Below are positions 45,302 through 53,523 of a DNA stretch of 64,000 nt, in pieces. The first letter of the stretch is position 1. Each line of letters starts with the position of its first letter. The stretch is taken from NCBI RefSeq assembly GCF_020400825.1, contig NZ_JAINVH010000025.1, forward strand, positions 1-64,000. The letters are read 5' to 3'. The position numbers and the translations under genes are program-made. The stretch comes from Streptomyces sp. HPF1205 (GTDB taxonomy: Bacteria; Actinomycetota; Actinomycetes; Streptomycetales; Streptomycetaceae). The notes below the pieces were generated by a model. It saw only the letters and a program-made list of their open reading frames with translations, was not told the DNA's origin and ran no database searches.

Positions 45302-46707
45302 CCGCGGCCACCTCCCGTGCCGCGGAAGCCGCCGCCCCCGCCCCCGCCGCGCAGTCCGCCGGCGCCGCCGAACCGGTTGCCGCCGCCGATGCCGCCGGGG
45401 AACGCGCCGCTCGGGAAGCCGCCGTTGCCGGACGAGGCCACGCTCGGGATCTCCACCTTCTGGCCCTCGGTCAGCCCGCTGGTGATCTGGTCCACGGAGT
45501 CGCCCTCGACGCCGACCGTGACGTTGGTACGGGTGGTGGAGCCGTCCGCGCCGACCACCAGGACCGTGCGGTTGGCGCCGGTGCCGGAGACCGCCGCGGT
45601 CGGCACGCTCAGCGCGCCGGACGCCTCCCCGGTGACGACCTGGATGCTCGCGCTCAGGCCGGTGCGCAGGGACGCGGTGGGGCTGGTGATGACGAGCGTG
45701 GCCGCGTACTGGACCGCGCTGCCGCCGGAGTTGCCGCCGCCGGAACCGGAGCCGGAGCTGACCGGGAGCGAACTGACGGACAGCACCTTGGCGTTGAGCA
45801 CGGTGCCGGGTTCGGCGTTCAGCGTGACGGTCGCGGCCTGGCCGGACTTGAGCTTGAGCGCGTCGGTCTCGGAGAAGTCCGCGGTGACCTCCATGCCGGT
45901 GGGGTTGGTGAGCACGATGAAGCCGGTGGGCGTGGAGCCGGAACCGGAGCTCGAACTCGCGGAGGAGCCGCCGCCGGAGCCCGAGCCCGACCCGGAGCCG
46001 GATCCCCCGATCGAACCGGAGCCCGAGGCGCCCGTCCCGGAGACGGTGCCGCCCTTCGCGCCGGCCACGGAGGCGACCGTGCCGGAGACGGGGGCGGTCA
46101 GTACGCAGCCGTCCACCGCCCGCTGGTCGGCGTCCACCTTGTTCTGCGCCTGGGTGACCTGGGCCTGGGCCTGTGCGAGCTGGGCCGGGTCCACGGTGGG
46201 CGTGGGGGTCGGCGTCGGGGTGACCGCGGCCGCGGAGCCGCGGCCGGAACCGGAACCCGCCGATCCGTTTCCGGCGCCGTTTCCGGAGCCGGAGCCGCTG
46301 CTGGCGGCGGGCAGTTCGCCCTCCTCCACCTTCGTGAGGTTCGCCTGCGCGGCGGTCAGCGACGCCTCGTCCTCGCTCAGCGCCGCCTTCGCGTCGGTCG
46401 GGTCCACCTTCGCCAGCACCTGGCCCTTGGTGACCTTGTCGCCCGGCTTGACGTCGACCTCGGTGAGGGTGCCGCCCGTGGTGAAGTTCAGGCCCGCGTC
46501 GCTCGGCGAGACCAGCGAGCCCGACCCGGACACGGTGGCCAGGACCGTCGCCTTGGTGACGGTCGCGGTCCGTACCGCGCCGCCGCCGGAGGACGAGCCG
46601 CCGCTGTCGTGCACGGCCGCGTAGGCACCGCCGGCGCCCGCGAGCACCACGACGCCGAGCACCGAGTTGATCAGGACGGCCCTGCGCCGCCGTGGGAGCA
46701 CCTTCAT
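45298..46707 (-). CDS. HlyD/MacA-type membrane-fusion adaptor
   Basis: 469 residues. One N-terminal TM/signal anchor (AVLINSVLGVVVLAGAGGAYAAV), lipoyl/barrel-sandwich half motifs (VTKATVLATVSGSGSLVSPSDAGLNFTTGGTLTEVDVKPGDKVTKGQVLAKVD and later GCVLTAPVSGTVASV), a coiled-coil hairpin (LSEDEASLTAAQANL ... QLAQAQAQVTQAQNKVDADQRAV) interrupted by Gly/Ser repeats, then beta-barrel domains. The tail is Gly/Phe-rich. It links to the permease; in Gram-positives it would work without an outer-membrane channel. ATG 46707 chosen (AGG upstream). Confidence 0.9.
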
Positions 46708-47076
46708 GGCGCGCATCCTGGCCGCGCACACCTTTGAAGCCCTGGGAGATTCCTGGGAGTTCGCTGGGAGCCGCGGCCCGCCCCGGCCGCCGTATCCGTA
46801 CCGCGAAGCGCCCGTACGCGAAGGAAACGGGCCGGAATCCGTCACCGCGCGCGGTCGCGCCCTCACCGGCTCCCCGGAAACTCACAGCCGGGTCCCCGGG
46901 AGTCCCTATGCGCGTGCGGTTGAGTCGGACCCCGCCGTCCGCGTCCCCGCCAACGCCATCCGACGTGGGCGGCGCCCGGCCACGAAAACCGCTGACCGAT
47001 TCGCTCACCGAACCGCTGACTCACCCGCTGACTCACCCGCTCACCGAACCGCTGTGACCCGAGGGGACGTACGGAG
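46708..47076. other. Divergent promoter region of efflux locus and lipoprotein gene
   Basis: 369 bp. It carries five imperfect 12-nt repeats at 46990-47049. An ORF from ATG 46908 would encode LTxP repeats ending LTHPLTHPLTEPL, but has no SD and is doubtful. Nothing else recognised. Confidence 0.5.
46990..47049. repeat. Five 12-nt tandem repeats
   Basis: Units CGCTGACCGATT, CGCTCACCGAAC, CGCTGACTCACC, CGCTGACTCACC and CGCTCACCGAAC in an A-B-C-C-B order, ending 27 bp before the lipoprotein start. Possibly binding sites of the locus response regulator (direct repeats are typical of OmpR family), which is inference. Confidence 0.65.
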
Positions 47077-47784
47077 ATGACCCGGACCACCAGCCGGACC
47101 ACCACCGCGGCCGCGACCGCGGTGCGGGCCGGCCTGTCCGTCGCCGCGCTGGCCGCGTCGGGCGCGCTGCTGCTCACCGCCTGCTCGTCGTCCTCGTCCG
47201 GTACGGCGTCGGCGTCCGGCTCGCCGTCGGGATCGGTGTCGGCGGCGGCCTCGGCGTCCGGGAACGGCGCGCAGGAGATGCAGGCCTACCGCACGTGCCT
47301 GTCGCAGCACGGGCTGAACCTGCCCACGTTCGCGAGGCGTTCGCCGGGAGCGGGGCGGCCCTCCGGGTCGCCGGGGGCCGGACGCGGGGGCGGGGGCGGG
47401 CGCGGGTCCGGCGGCGGATACGGCGGCGGATACGGCGGAGGGTTCCCCGGGTTCGGCGGAGGCACGCCCGACGCGGCCACCCAGAAGGCGCTGGACGCCT
47501 GCGCATCGCTGCGGCCGCGGTTCAACGGGCGTGGCGGGGGCGCGAACTCGACCGCCTTCAAGGCGTTCACGAGCTGCCTGAAGGACCACGGGGTGGTGCT
47601 GCCCACGCCGTCCCCGGGCGCGTCGAACGGTTCCGGCCGCCCTGGCTTCGGTCCCGGCTTCGGCGGCCCGCGCGGGCTGAACACCGCCGACCCCAAGACG
47701 GCGAAGGCGTACGAGACCTGCCGCGCGCTGCTCCCGCAGCGCCCGTCGGGTGCCGCCTCGCCCTCGCCGGCGGCCACGACCTGA
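47077..47784 (+). CDS. Lipoprotein with three AxxTC/ExxSC modules
   Basis: 235 residues. Lipobox LLLTAC near residue 36, Ser/Ala-rich spacer, then three short Cys-containing helices: MQAYRTCLSQHGLNLP, CASLRPRFN...AFKAFTSCLKDHGVVLPTP, and KTAKAYETCRALLPQRP, separated by Gly-rich stretches. This (Y/F)xxCLxxHGVxLP repeat is common in actinobacterial extracytoplasmic lipoproteins next to MacAB-like efflux loci. Divergent from the efflux operon, so it likely belongs to the same regulon. Confidence 0.85.
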   Translation: MTRTTSRTTTAAATAVRAGLSVAALAASGALLLTACSSSSSGTASASGSPSGSVSAAASASGNGAQEMQAYRTCLSQHGLNLPTFARRSPGAGRPSGSPGAGRGGGGGRGSGGGYGGGYGGGFPGFGGGTPDAATQKALDACASLRPRFNGRGGGANSTAFKAFTSCLKDHGVVLPTPSPGASNGSGRPGFGPGFGGPRGLNTADPKTAKAYETCRALLPQRPSGAASPSPAATT

Positions 47785-47797
47785 CACGGGTGGCCGA

Positions 47798-47835
47798 GAC
47801 GGGGGCGCGTACTTCCAGGCGTACGCGCCCCCGTC
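47798..47835. terminator. Bidirectional hairpin terminator
   Basis: 15-bp perfect stem GACGGGGGCGCGTAC / GTACGCGCCCCCGTC with 8-nt loop. A second palindrome (GGTCGTACC-CC-GGTACGACC, 47880-47899) follows just before the convergent stop at 47902. Confidence 0.85.
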
Positions 47836-47901
47836 ACCGCGAACCGCCGCCGTAACGCCGCACGGTCGTACAGTCGTACGGTCGTACCCCGGTACGACCG
47901 G

Positions 47902-48912
47902 CTACCAGGCGAAGGACTCGGGCGAGGGGCCCGGGCCGGGGAAGATCTCGTCGAGCGCGGCGAGGAACTCGTCGTCCAGCGTCAGCTCGGCCGCCCGCAG
48001 CGCCGAGTCCAGGTGCCCGGCGGTACGCGGTCCCACGATCGGCCCGGTCACGCCGGGCCGGCCGAGCAGCCAGGCCAGGGCGACCTCGCCCGGCTCCAGC
48101 CCGTACTTCGCGCACAGCTCCTCGTACGCCTCCACGCGCGCCCTCGTCCGCGGGTCGGCGAGCCCCGCGGCGGAGCGGCCGGCCGAGGTGCGCGCGCCGC
48201 CGCCCTCGCGTTCCTTGCGCAGCGCCCCGCCGAGCAGCCCTTGGTGCAGCGGCGACCAGGGGATCACCCCGAGGCCGTAGCCCTGCGCCGCCGGGATCAC
48301 GTCCATCTCCGCCCGCCGCTCGGCGAGGTTGTACAGGCACTGTTCGGAGACCAGTCCGAGCGACCCGCGGCGCGCGGCGGCCTCGTTGGCCTGCGCGATG
48401 TGCCAGCCGGCGAAGTTGCTCGACCCGGCGTAGAGGATCTTGCCCTGCCGCACCAGGACGTCGATCGCCTGCCAGATCTCCTCCCACGGGGTGGCCCGGT
48501 CCACGTGGTGGAACTGGTAGACGTCGATGTGGTCCGTGCGCAGCCGCCGCAGGCTCGCCTCGACCTCACGGCGGATGTTCAGCGCGCTGAGCCGGTCGTG
48601 GTTGGGCCAGGAGTGCTCGTGCCACGCCTTGCCGTCGTTGGTCGTGTTCCCGTAGACCTTGGTGGCCAGCACGGTCCGGTCCCGCCGCCCGCCGCCCTTG
48701 GCGAACCAGTCGCCGATGATCTCCTCGGTCAGTCCCTTGTGCCCGTCCCGCCCGTAGATGTTGGCGGTGTCGAAGAGGTTGATCCCCGCCTCGTGGGCGG
48801 CGTCCATGAGCGCGTGCGCCGCCCCCTCGTCCGTGTGCCCGCCGAAGTTCATCGTGCCCAGCACGATGCGGCCGACCTTCAGCCCGGTCCGTCCCAGCTG
48901 CGTGTACTCCAT
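47902..48912 (-). CDS. Aldo/keto reductase
   Basis: 336 residues from ATG 48912. (beta/alpha)8 NADPH-dependent reductase: catalytic tetrad as D and Y in NLFDTANIYG, Lys in VLATKVYG, His in DVYQFHHVD. NADPH-binding SEQCLYNL and GVTGPIVGPRTAGHLD at the C-terminus. Substrate unknown. It is of the AKR11/YajO-like type with a DGKAWHEHSWPNHDR insertion. Confidence 0.9.
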   Translation of the reverse strand: MEYTQLGRTGLKVGRIVLGTMNFGGHTDEGAAHALMDAAHEAGINLFDTANIYGRDGHKGLTEEIIGDWFAKGGGRRDRTVLATKVYGNTTNDGKAWHEHSWPNHDRLSALNIRREVEASLRRLRTDHIDVYQFHHVDRATPWEEIWQAIDVLVRQGKILYAGSSNFAGWHIAQANEAAARRGSLGLVSEQCLYNLAERRAEMDVIPAAQGYGLGVIPWSPLHQGLLGGALRKEREGGGARTSAGRSAAGLADPRTRARVEAYEELCAKYGLEPGEVALAWLLGRPGVTGPIVGPRTAGHLDSALRAAELTLDDEFLAALDEIFPGPGPSPESFAW

Positions 48913-49006
48913 GACCCCAGCGAACACCTTGGAGTGCGCTCCACCGCAAGCCCTGGCGGGGTGAGGTCGCCGGCCCGGCCCCCGCGGACCTGCCGGGCGC
49001 GCGGGG

Positions 49007-49339
49007 CTACGCCTCCTGCGTCGCGCGGAGCTTCTGCGTGCGGTCGGCCAGTTCGACGAGGGCGACGCGCTGGCCGGGGGTGAGGTCGCCGGCCCGGCCG
49101 GCCTCGCGGATGTGGGCCCGGCTGAGGAGGTCGTGGCAGTCCAGGGCGCCCATCCCGGGCAGCGCCCGGACCAGCGCGGCGACCTGGATGTCCGCCGCGT
49201 CGCCGTCGATCGAGGCGGCGCGGCGCAGGACCCGGGAGAGCCCCGGCGTGCCTTCCGTCGCGACCTCGCTGAGCACCAGAGCCCGGCGGTGGCTGGCCTC
49301 CTGGGAGACCTTGTCGTGCCGGGACCCGTACACCGTCAT
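49007..49339 (-). CDS. sIHF-like nucleoid protein paralogue (S13-like H2TH)
   Basis: 110 residues from ATG 49339. The C-terminal half, IQVAALVRALPGMGALDCHDLLSRAHIREAGRAGDLTPGQRVALVEL, matches the mIHF/sIHF layout (VSALLESLPGVGKxxAxxIMxxLGI ... RRxxxLG), a helix-two-turns-helix DNA-binding unit. The N-terminal helix (EASHRRALVLSEVA) is shorter than in sIHF. The typical HhH Gly-Val-Gly is Gly-Met-Gly and the Lys/Arg after it are replaced by Ala-Leu-Asp-Cys, so DNA contacts may differ. It may bind DNA as a divergent nucleoid-associated protein. Confidence 0.7.
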   Translation of the reverse strand: MTVYGSRHDKVSQEASHRRALVLSEVATEGTPGLSRVLRRAASIDGDAADIQVAALVRALPGMGALDCHDLLSRAHIREAGRAGDLTPGQRVALVELADRTQKLRATQEA

Positions 49340-49662
49340 TTCGCGCACACCCCTATCCGATTTGCACCATTTTGGCGCTCCACTCGACGAGCGTACGCCC
49401 GCCATGTGTCAGTGCAAGTGCCGAACGCAGGGTAACCACCGTTTCGCGCTCGGTCTTCACGCCGAGTTAACGCCCGGTGCCCGGCCGAAGCACGGGCGTT
49501 ACGCGCGCGAAGCGCGACCGGGCCGCACCGGGCGGCCCCGGCAGGCCCCGGCAGGTCCCGGCACGGCCCGGCCGCGGTGATTCGTTTCCCCCGCCGCCGG
49601 GTGGAAAGACGACGGTTGGTGAGGGGGTGTTCTCGGGACGGCGACGACGGAGGTGAGGGGTC
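49340..49662. other. Divergent promoter region
   Basis: 323 bp. It contains GGCCCCGGCAGGCCCCGGCA-type direct repeats (49531-49572). No gene is recognised. Confidence 0.5.
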
Positions 49663-50190
49663 GTGGCACACGTGACCCGGGCCCGGACCAGTGGGGCCCG
49701 CCTGGACGAGGCCGGCACGAGCGGCGGTGCCGCCCGGAGCGCGGCCGACGGCGGCGCGGCGCACGACCGCCGCGCCCACGGCGGCCGCGCGGACGGCGGC
49801 CGGTCGGTCGGCGCGCTGGTGAAGCAGGGGACCGAGCAGTTGTCGGAGCTGATGCGGCAGGAACTGCGGCTGGCGCAGGCCGAGCTCACCCGCAAGGGCA
49901 AGCAGGCCGGCTTCGGCGGCGGGCTGTTCGGCGGGGCCGGGCTGATGGCGTTCTTCGGGCTGGCCTGCCTGATCACGGCCGCGATCGCCGGGATCGCGGG
50001 CCCGCTGACCGTATGGGCGGCGGCCCTGATCGTCGCCGGCGGCCTGATGCTGCTCGCCGCGATCCTGGCGCTCGCCGGGCGCAGGGAGATGAAACGGGCC
50101 GTGCCGCCCGTACCCGGCGAGGCGGTCGACAGCGTCCGGACCGATCTGGAGACCATGAAGGAAAGGGCCACGAAGCATGACTCGCGGTGA
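49663..50190 (+). CDS. DUF1469 (PHE, holin-superfamily-III-like) membrane protein
   Basis: 175 residues. A hydrophilic ~45-residue lead, an amphipathic helix LVKQGTEQLSELMRQELRLAQAELTRKGKQ, two TM helices (GLFGGAGLMAFFGLACLITAAIAGI, VWAAALIVAGGLMLLAAILALAG) and a charged C-terminus. Conserved in actinomycetes, usually beside DUF3618. GTG 49663 with GGAGGTGAGGGG upstream. Confidence 0.9.
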   Translation: MAHVTRARTSGARLDEAGTSGGAARSAADGGAAHDRRAHGGRADGGRSVGALVKQGTEQLSELMRQELRLAQAELTRKGKQAGFGGGLFGGAGLMAFFGLACLITAAIAGIAGPLTVWAAALIVAGGLMLLAAILALAGRREMKRAVPPVPGEAVDSVRTDLETMKERATKHDSR

Positions 50191-50704
50191 CCAGCACAAG
50201 TCGAGCCCGTCCATCGCCGAGATGGAACGGGAGATCGCCCGCACCAGGGAGCAGCTCGGGGAGACGATCGAGGAGCTCGCCGCCAGGGCCGACGTCCCGG
50301 CCCGGGCCAAGGCCAAGGCATCCGACACGGCCGCCCGCGTCCGGGCCACCTTCCACCGCACCCAGCACGGCGCGAAGTCCGGCGCGGCGTCCGGCGCCTC
50401 CACCGCACAGGCCGCGGCGCGGGACGCACGCGACCAGGCCGCGGACAGGGCACAGGAAGCCCGCGAGCGGGCCGCGGCGAAGGCCGAGGGGGCCAAGGAG
50501 CGGGCCGCCGAAGCCGCGCACGACGCCGCCACCAGGGCCGGGGCGAAGGCGGGCCGTATGTCGGAGGACCAGGCCCGCACCCTGTACGCCGTGGCCGCCG
50601 TGTCCCTCACCGCGGCCACGGTCGCCGCGATCATGTGGGCCAGGCAGCACGGCGACTTCGACCAGTCCCGCGCCTCCTCCTGGTACTACCGGTACCGGCG
50701 GTGA
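50177..50704 (+). CDS. DUF3618 protein
   Basis: 175 residues. N-terminal DUF3618 signature SIAEMEREIARTREQLGETIEELAARADVPARAKAKA, a long Ala/Arg/Glu-rich helical region (heptad-like ARDARDQAADRAQEARERAA), one TM near the C-terminus (LYAVAAVSLTAATVAAIMWA) and a YYRYRR end. It overlaps the DUF1469 gene by 14 bp, as in other actinomycete genomes. Probably a membrane-associated stress protein; function not established. Confidence 0.9.
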   Translation: MTRGDQHKSSPSIAEMEREIARTREQLGETIEELAARADVPARAKAKASDTAARVRATFHRTQHGAKSGAASGASTAQAAARDARDQAADRAQEARERAAAKAEGAKERAAEAAHDAATRAGAKAGRMSEDQARTLYAVAAVSLTAATVAAIMWARQHGDFDQSRASSWYYRYRR

Positions 50705-50797
50705 CGTCCGGGCCGCCGCGGGGCCCCGGCCGGGGTCCGGCCGGGGGCTGTGGACAACGGCGACGGCCGGCCGGCCCGGCGACGTAGCATCGCGGAC

Positions 50798-51781
50798 ATG
50801 GAAGAACGCGTACTGGGCAGGACCGGCCGGGCCGTGTCGGTCGTCGGGCTGGGGACATGGCAGCTGGGTGCCGACTGGGGCGACGTGCGGGAGCAGGACG
50901 CCCTCGACGTGCTCGACGCGGCGGTGGAGGCGAGCGTCACCTTCTTCGACACCGCGGACGTGTACGGGGACGGCCGCAGCGAGCAGCTCATCGGCCGCTA
51001 CCTGCGGGAGCGGCCGGACGCGGACGTCTTCGTCGCCACGAAGATGGGCCGCAGGGCCGAGCAGCTCCCCGAGAACTACGTGCTGGACAACTTCCGCGCG
51101 TGGAACGACCGCTCGCGCCGCAACCTGGGCGTCGACACGCTGGACCTGGTCCAGCTGCACTGCCCGCCGACGGCCGTGTACTCCTCCGACGAGGTGTACG
51201 ACGCCCTCGACACCCTTGTCGCGGAGAAGCGGATCGCGCACTACGCGGTGAGCGTCGAGACCTGCGAGGAGGCGCTGACCGCGATAGCCCGGCCCGGCGT
51301 GGCGAGCGTGCAGATCATCCTCAACCCCTTCCGCCTCAAGCCGCTGGAGCGGGTGCTGCCCGAGGCGGAGCGGGCCGGGGTCGGCATCATCGCCCGGGTA
51401 CCGCTCGCGTCGGGCCTGCTGACCGGGAAGTACACCCGTGACACCGTCTTCGCGGCGGACGACCACCGCGCCTACAACCGGCACGGCGAGGCGTTCGACC
51501 AGGGCGAGACCTTCTCGGGCGTGGACTACGAGACGGGGCTGGCGGCGGCCGGGGAGTTCGCCGCGCTGGCGCCCTCCGGCGCCACCCCGGCACAGACCGC
51601 GCTGCGCTGGATCGTCCAGCAGCCGGGTGTCACCACCGTCATCCCCGGCGCCCGCTCGGTGACCCAGGCCAGGTCCAACGCCGCGGCGGCGGGCCTGCCG
51701 CCGTTGCCAGAGGCGACCCTGGCCGCCGTCCGCGACCTGTACGACCGCCGGATCCGGGCCCAGGTGCACGACCGCTGGTGA
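50798..51781 (+). CDS. Aldo/keto reductase
   Basis: 327 residues, same fold as the one at 47902 but a different subfamily. Catalytic Asp/Tyr in TFFDTADVYGDGRSE, Lys in VFVATKMGRR, His in DLVQLHCPP. C-terminal NADPH site GVTTVIPGARSVTQARSN. Start ATG 50798. Confidence 0.9.
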   Translation: MEERVLGRTGRAVSVVGLGTWQLGADWGDVREQDALDVLDAAVEASVTFFDTADVYGDGRSEQLIGRYLRERPDADVFVATKMGRRAEQLPENYVLDNFRAWNDRSRRNLGVDTLDLVQLHCPPTAVYSSDEVYDALDTLVAEKRIAHYAVSVETCEEALTAIARPGVASVQIILNPFRLKPLERVLPEAERAGVGIIARVPLASGLLTGKYTRDTVFAADDHRAYNRHGEAFDQGETFSGVDYETGLAAAGEFAALAPSGATPAQTALRWIVQQPGVTTVIPGARSVTQARSNAAAAGLPPLPEATLAAVRDLYDRRIRAQVHDRW

Positions 51782-51820
51782 GCGGCCGCCCCGGGCAGCG
51801 CCGCCGGCCGGGGCAGGGCC

Positions 51821-51826
51821 TAGGGT
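51821..51826 (+). promoter_or_regulatory. -10 box for leaderless PemK-like gene
   Basis: TAGGGT lies seven bases before the GTG at 51834. This is the geometry of leaderless actinobacterial transcripts, and there is no SD. Confidence 0.45.
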
Positions 51827-51833
51827 CGTGCGG

Positions 51834-52289
51834 GTGACGACCTTCACTGACGACGCGCACGCCGAGTTCCCGGGGGCCGCGGGCCCGTACGCCACGACCG
51901 AGATCGACCCGGGGACCGTCGGCCGGGTGCGCACCGAGTACGCGCCCGCGCACGACGGCGACCCGGACCCCGGCGAGATCGTGTGGACCTGGGTGCCCTT
52001 CGAGGAGAACGACGGCCGCGGCAAGGACCGCCCGGTCCTCGTCGTGGCCCGCGAGCCGGGCGGCACCCTGCTCGCCGTCCAGCTGTCCAGCAAGCGCCAC
52101 GACCACGACCGCGAGTGCGTGGCCATCGGCGCGGGCCCCTGGGACCGCGCGGGCCGCGACTCCTGGGTCGCGCTGGACCGGGTGATGCGCCTGCACGAGC
52201 AGGGCATGCGCCGCGAGGCCTGCGCCCTGGACCGCGGCCGCTTCAACACGGTGGTCAACCGGCTGAAGGAGCTCTACCGCTGGAGCTGA
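51834..52289 (+). CDS. PemK/MazF-like protein
   Basis: 151 residues from GTG 51834 (GTG 51828 possible). Core: DPGEIVWTWVPFEENDGRGKDRPVLVVAREPGGTLLAVQLSSKRH, the SH3-like barrel of PemK/MazF (GEIVW...RPVLVV), then a C-terminal helix ALDRGRFNTVVNRLKELY. MazF proteins are sequence-specific RNases. No antitoxin gene is next to it, and this orphan type is conserved in streptomycetes, so it may not be a classic toxin. Confidence 0.75.
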   Translation: MTTFTDDAHAEFPGAAGPYATTEIDPGTVGRVRTEYAPAHDGDPDPGEIVWTWVPFEENDGRGKDRPVLVVAREPGGTLLAVQLSSKRHDHDRECVAIGAGPWDRAGRDSWVALDRVMRLHEQGMRREACALDRGRFNTVVNRLKELYRWS

Positions 52290-52312
52290 GGCGCCGGCCG
52301 CGCGCACGCGAA

Positions 52313-52345
52313 GGGCCGCGCCACCGCGAAGTGGTGGCGCGGCCC
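52313..52345. terminator. Bidirectional hairpin terminator
   Basis: 13-bp stem GGGCCGCGCCACC / GGTGGCGCGGCCC (52313-52325 / 52333-52345) between the PemK-like and uppP genes. Confidence 0.85.
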
Positions 52346-52361
52346 GTGCGTACGGCGGAAC

Positions 52362-53207
52362 TCAGGCGCTGAGCACCCCGGTCGCCAGCAGGCCGATGAG
52401 GCCGACGCCGATGACGAGCCGGTAGTTGACGAAGGCGTTGAAGTTGTGGTTCGAGACGAACTTCAGCAGCCAGGCGATCGAGGCGTAGGCCACCACGAAG
52501 GAGATGAGGGTGCCCACGACGAGCGGTCCCGATCCCGCGCCCGTGCCGAGCGCGTCCTTGAGCTCGTAAAGACCGGCGCCGGTCAGGGCGGGAATGCCGA
52601 GGAAGAAGGACAGCCGGGTCGCGGCCAGGCGGTCGAGGTCGCGGATGAGCGCGGTCGAGATGGTGGCGCCGGACCGCGAGAAGCCGGGGAAGAGCAGGGC
52701 CAGGATCTGCGAGCAGCCGACGACCATCGCGTCCCTGACGTCGGTGTCGTCCTCGCCGCGCTTGTGGCGGCCCATCTGGTCGGCCGCCCACATGAAGCCG
52801 CTGCCCAGGATCAGGGAACCGGCCACCACCCACAGCGAGGCCAGCGGTCCGTCGATCAGCGGTTTCGCGGCCAGGCCGACGGCGACGATCGGGAGGGTGG
52901 CGTAGATCACCCACCAGGCGAACTTGTAGTCGTGGTGGTAGCGCTCCTCGCGGTTGGCGAGCCCGCGGGCGAAGGCGGAGACGATACGGGCGATGTCCTT
53001 GCGGAAGTAGACCAGGACGGCCGCGATGGCGCCGACCTGGATGACCGCGGTGAAGCCGACGACGGCCTTGTCGTCCACCGGGATGTTCATCAGGCCTTCG
53101 GCGATTTTCAGGTGGCCGGTGGAGGAGACCGGCAGGAACTCGGTCACGCCCTCCACGACTCCCAGCACGGCGGCCTGTCCGATACTGATCGCGCTCAATG
53201 GGTCCAT
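52362..53207 (-). CDS. uppP: Undecaprenyl-diphosphatase
   Basis: 281 residues, about eight TM helices. BacA/UppP motifs: VEGVTEFLPVSSTGHL (Glu-rich active-site loop) and LLFPGFSRSGATIS (PGxSRSG). It dephosphorylates undecaprenyl pyrophosphate to recycle the wall-lipid carrier and gives bacitracin tolerance. Its ATG has only CAGGG close upstream. Confidence 0.95.
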   Translation of the reverse strand: MDPLSAISIGQAAVLGVVEGVTEFLPVSSTGHLKIAEGLMNIPVDDKAVVGFTAVIQVGAIAAVLVYFRKDIARIVSAFARGLANREERYHHDYKFAWWVIYATLPIVAVGLAAKPLIDGPLASLWVVAGSLILGSGFMWAADQMGRHKRGEDDTDVRDAMVVGCSQILALLFPGFSRSGATISTALIRDLDRLAATRLSFFLGIPALTGAGLYELKDALGTGAGSGPLVVGTLISFVVAYASIAWLLKFVSNHNFNAFVNYRLVIGVGLIGLLATGVLSA

Positions 53208-53523
53208 CCCTGGGGTTCGCGGCGGTCGCGGCGGGGCTCCGCGGCGGGCGGCACGAGCTGTCTACAAGCGTGTAGACGTATCGGCCGCGACTTTAGAGGA
53301 CGCCGGGGCCCCGGACCAACCGGACCCGCGCGACGCCCGCCGCGAGCGAAGGCAACAGCCTAGGGCCGGCCCCCGGGATTCGCCGTATCGGCAAGGGCGC
53401 TTGCGCCCCTTACCGGCGGTTCGCCGGCCTCGGTGGCACGAGGGGCTCGGTGGCCCGCCGGCCTCGGGGTCCCCACCGCTGGGGACCCCCGCCCGGCTCC
53501 GGCGCCCGGCCGCCGCCGCGCGG
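53208..53523. other. Intergenic region
   Basis: 316 bp between uppP start and the encapsulin stop. It holds a hairpin GGGGTCCCC / GGGGACCCC (53466-53489) that could terminate the encapsulin transcript, and an imperfect AAGGGCGCTTGCGCCC palindrome near 53394. No gene. Confidence 0.5.

Noticed and set aside
46908..47057. Small leader ORF with LTHP repeats before the lipoprotein gene
   Set aside because: No SD and the repeats are better explained as DNA-level direct repeats.
49663..50190. Holin, hence prophage
   Set aside because: This DUF1469 protein is a conserved actinobacterial membrane protein paired with DUF3618; there are no phage structural genes.
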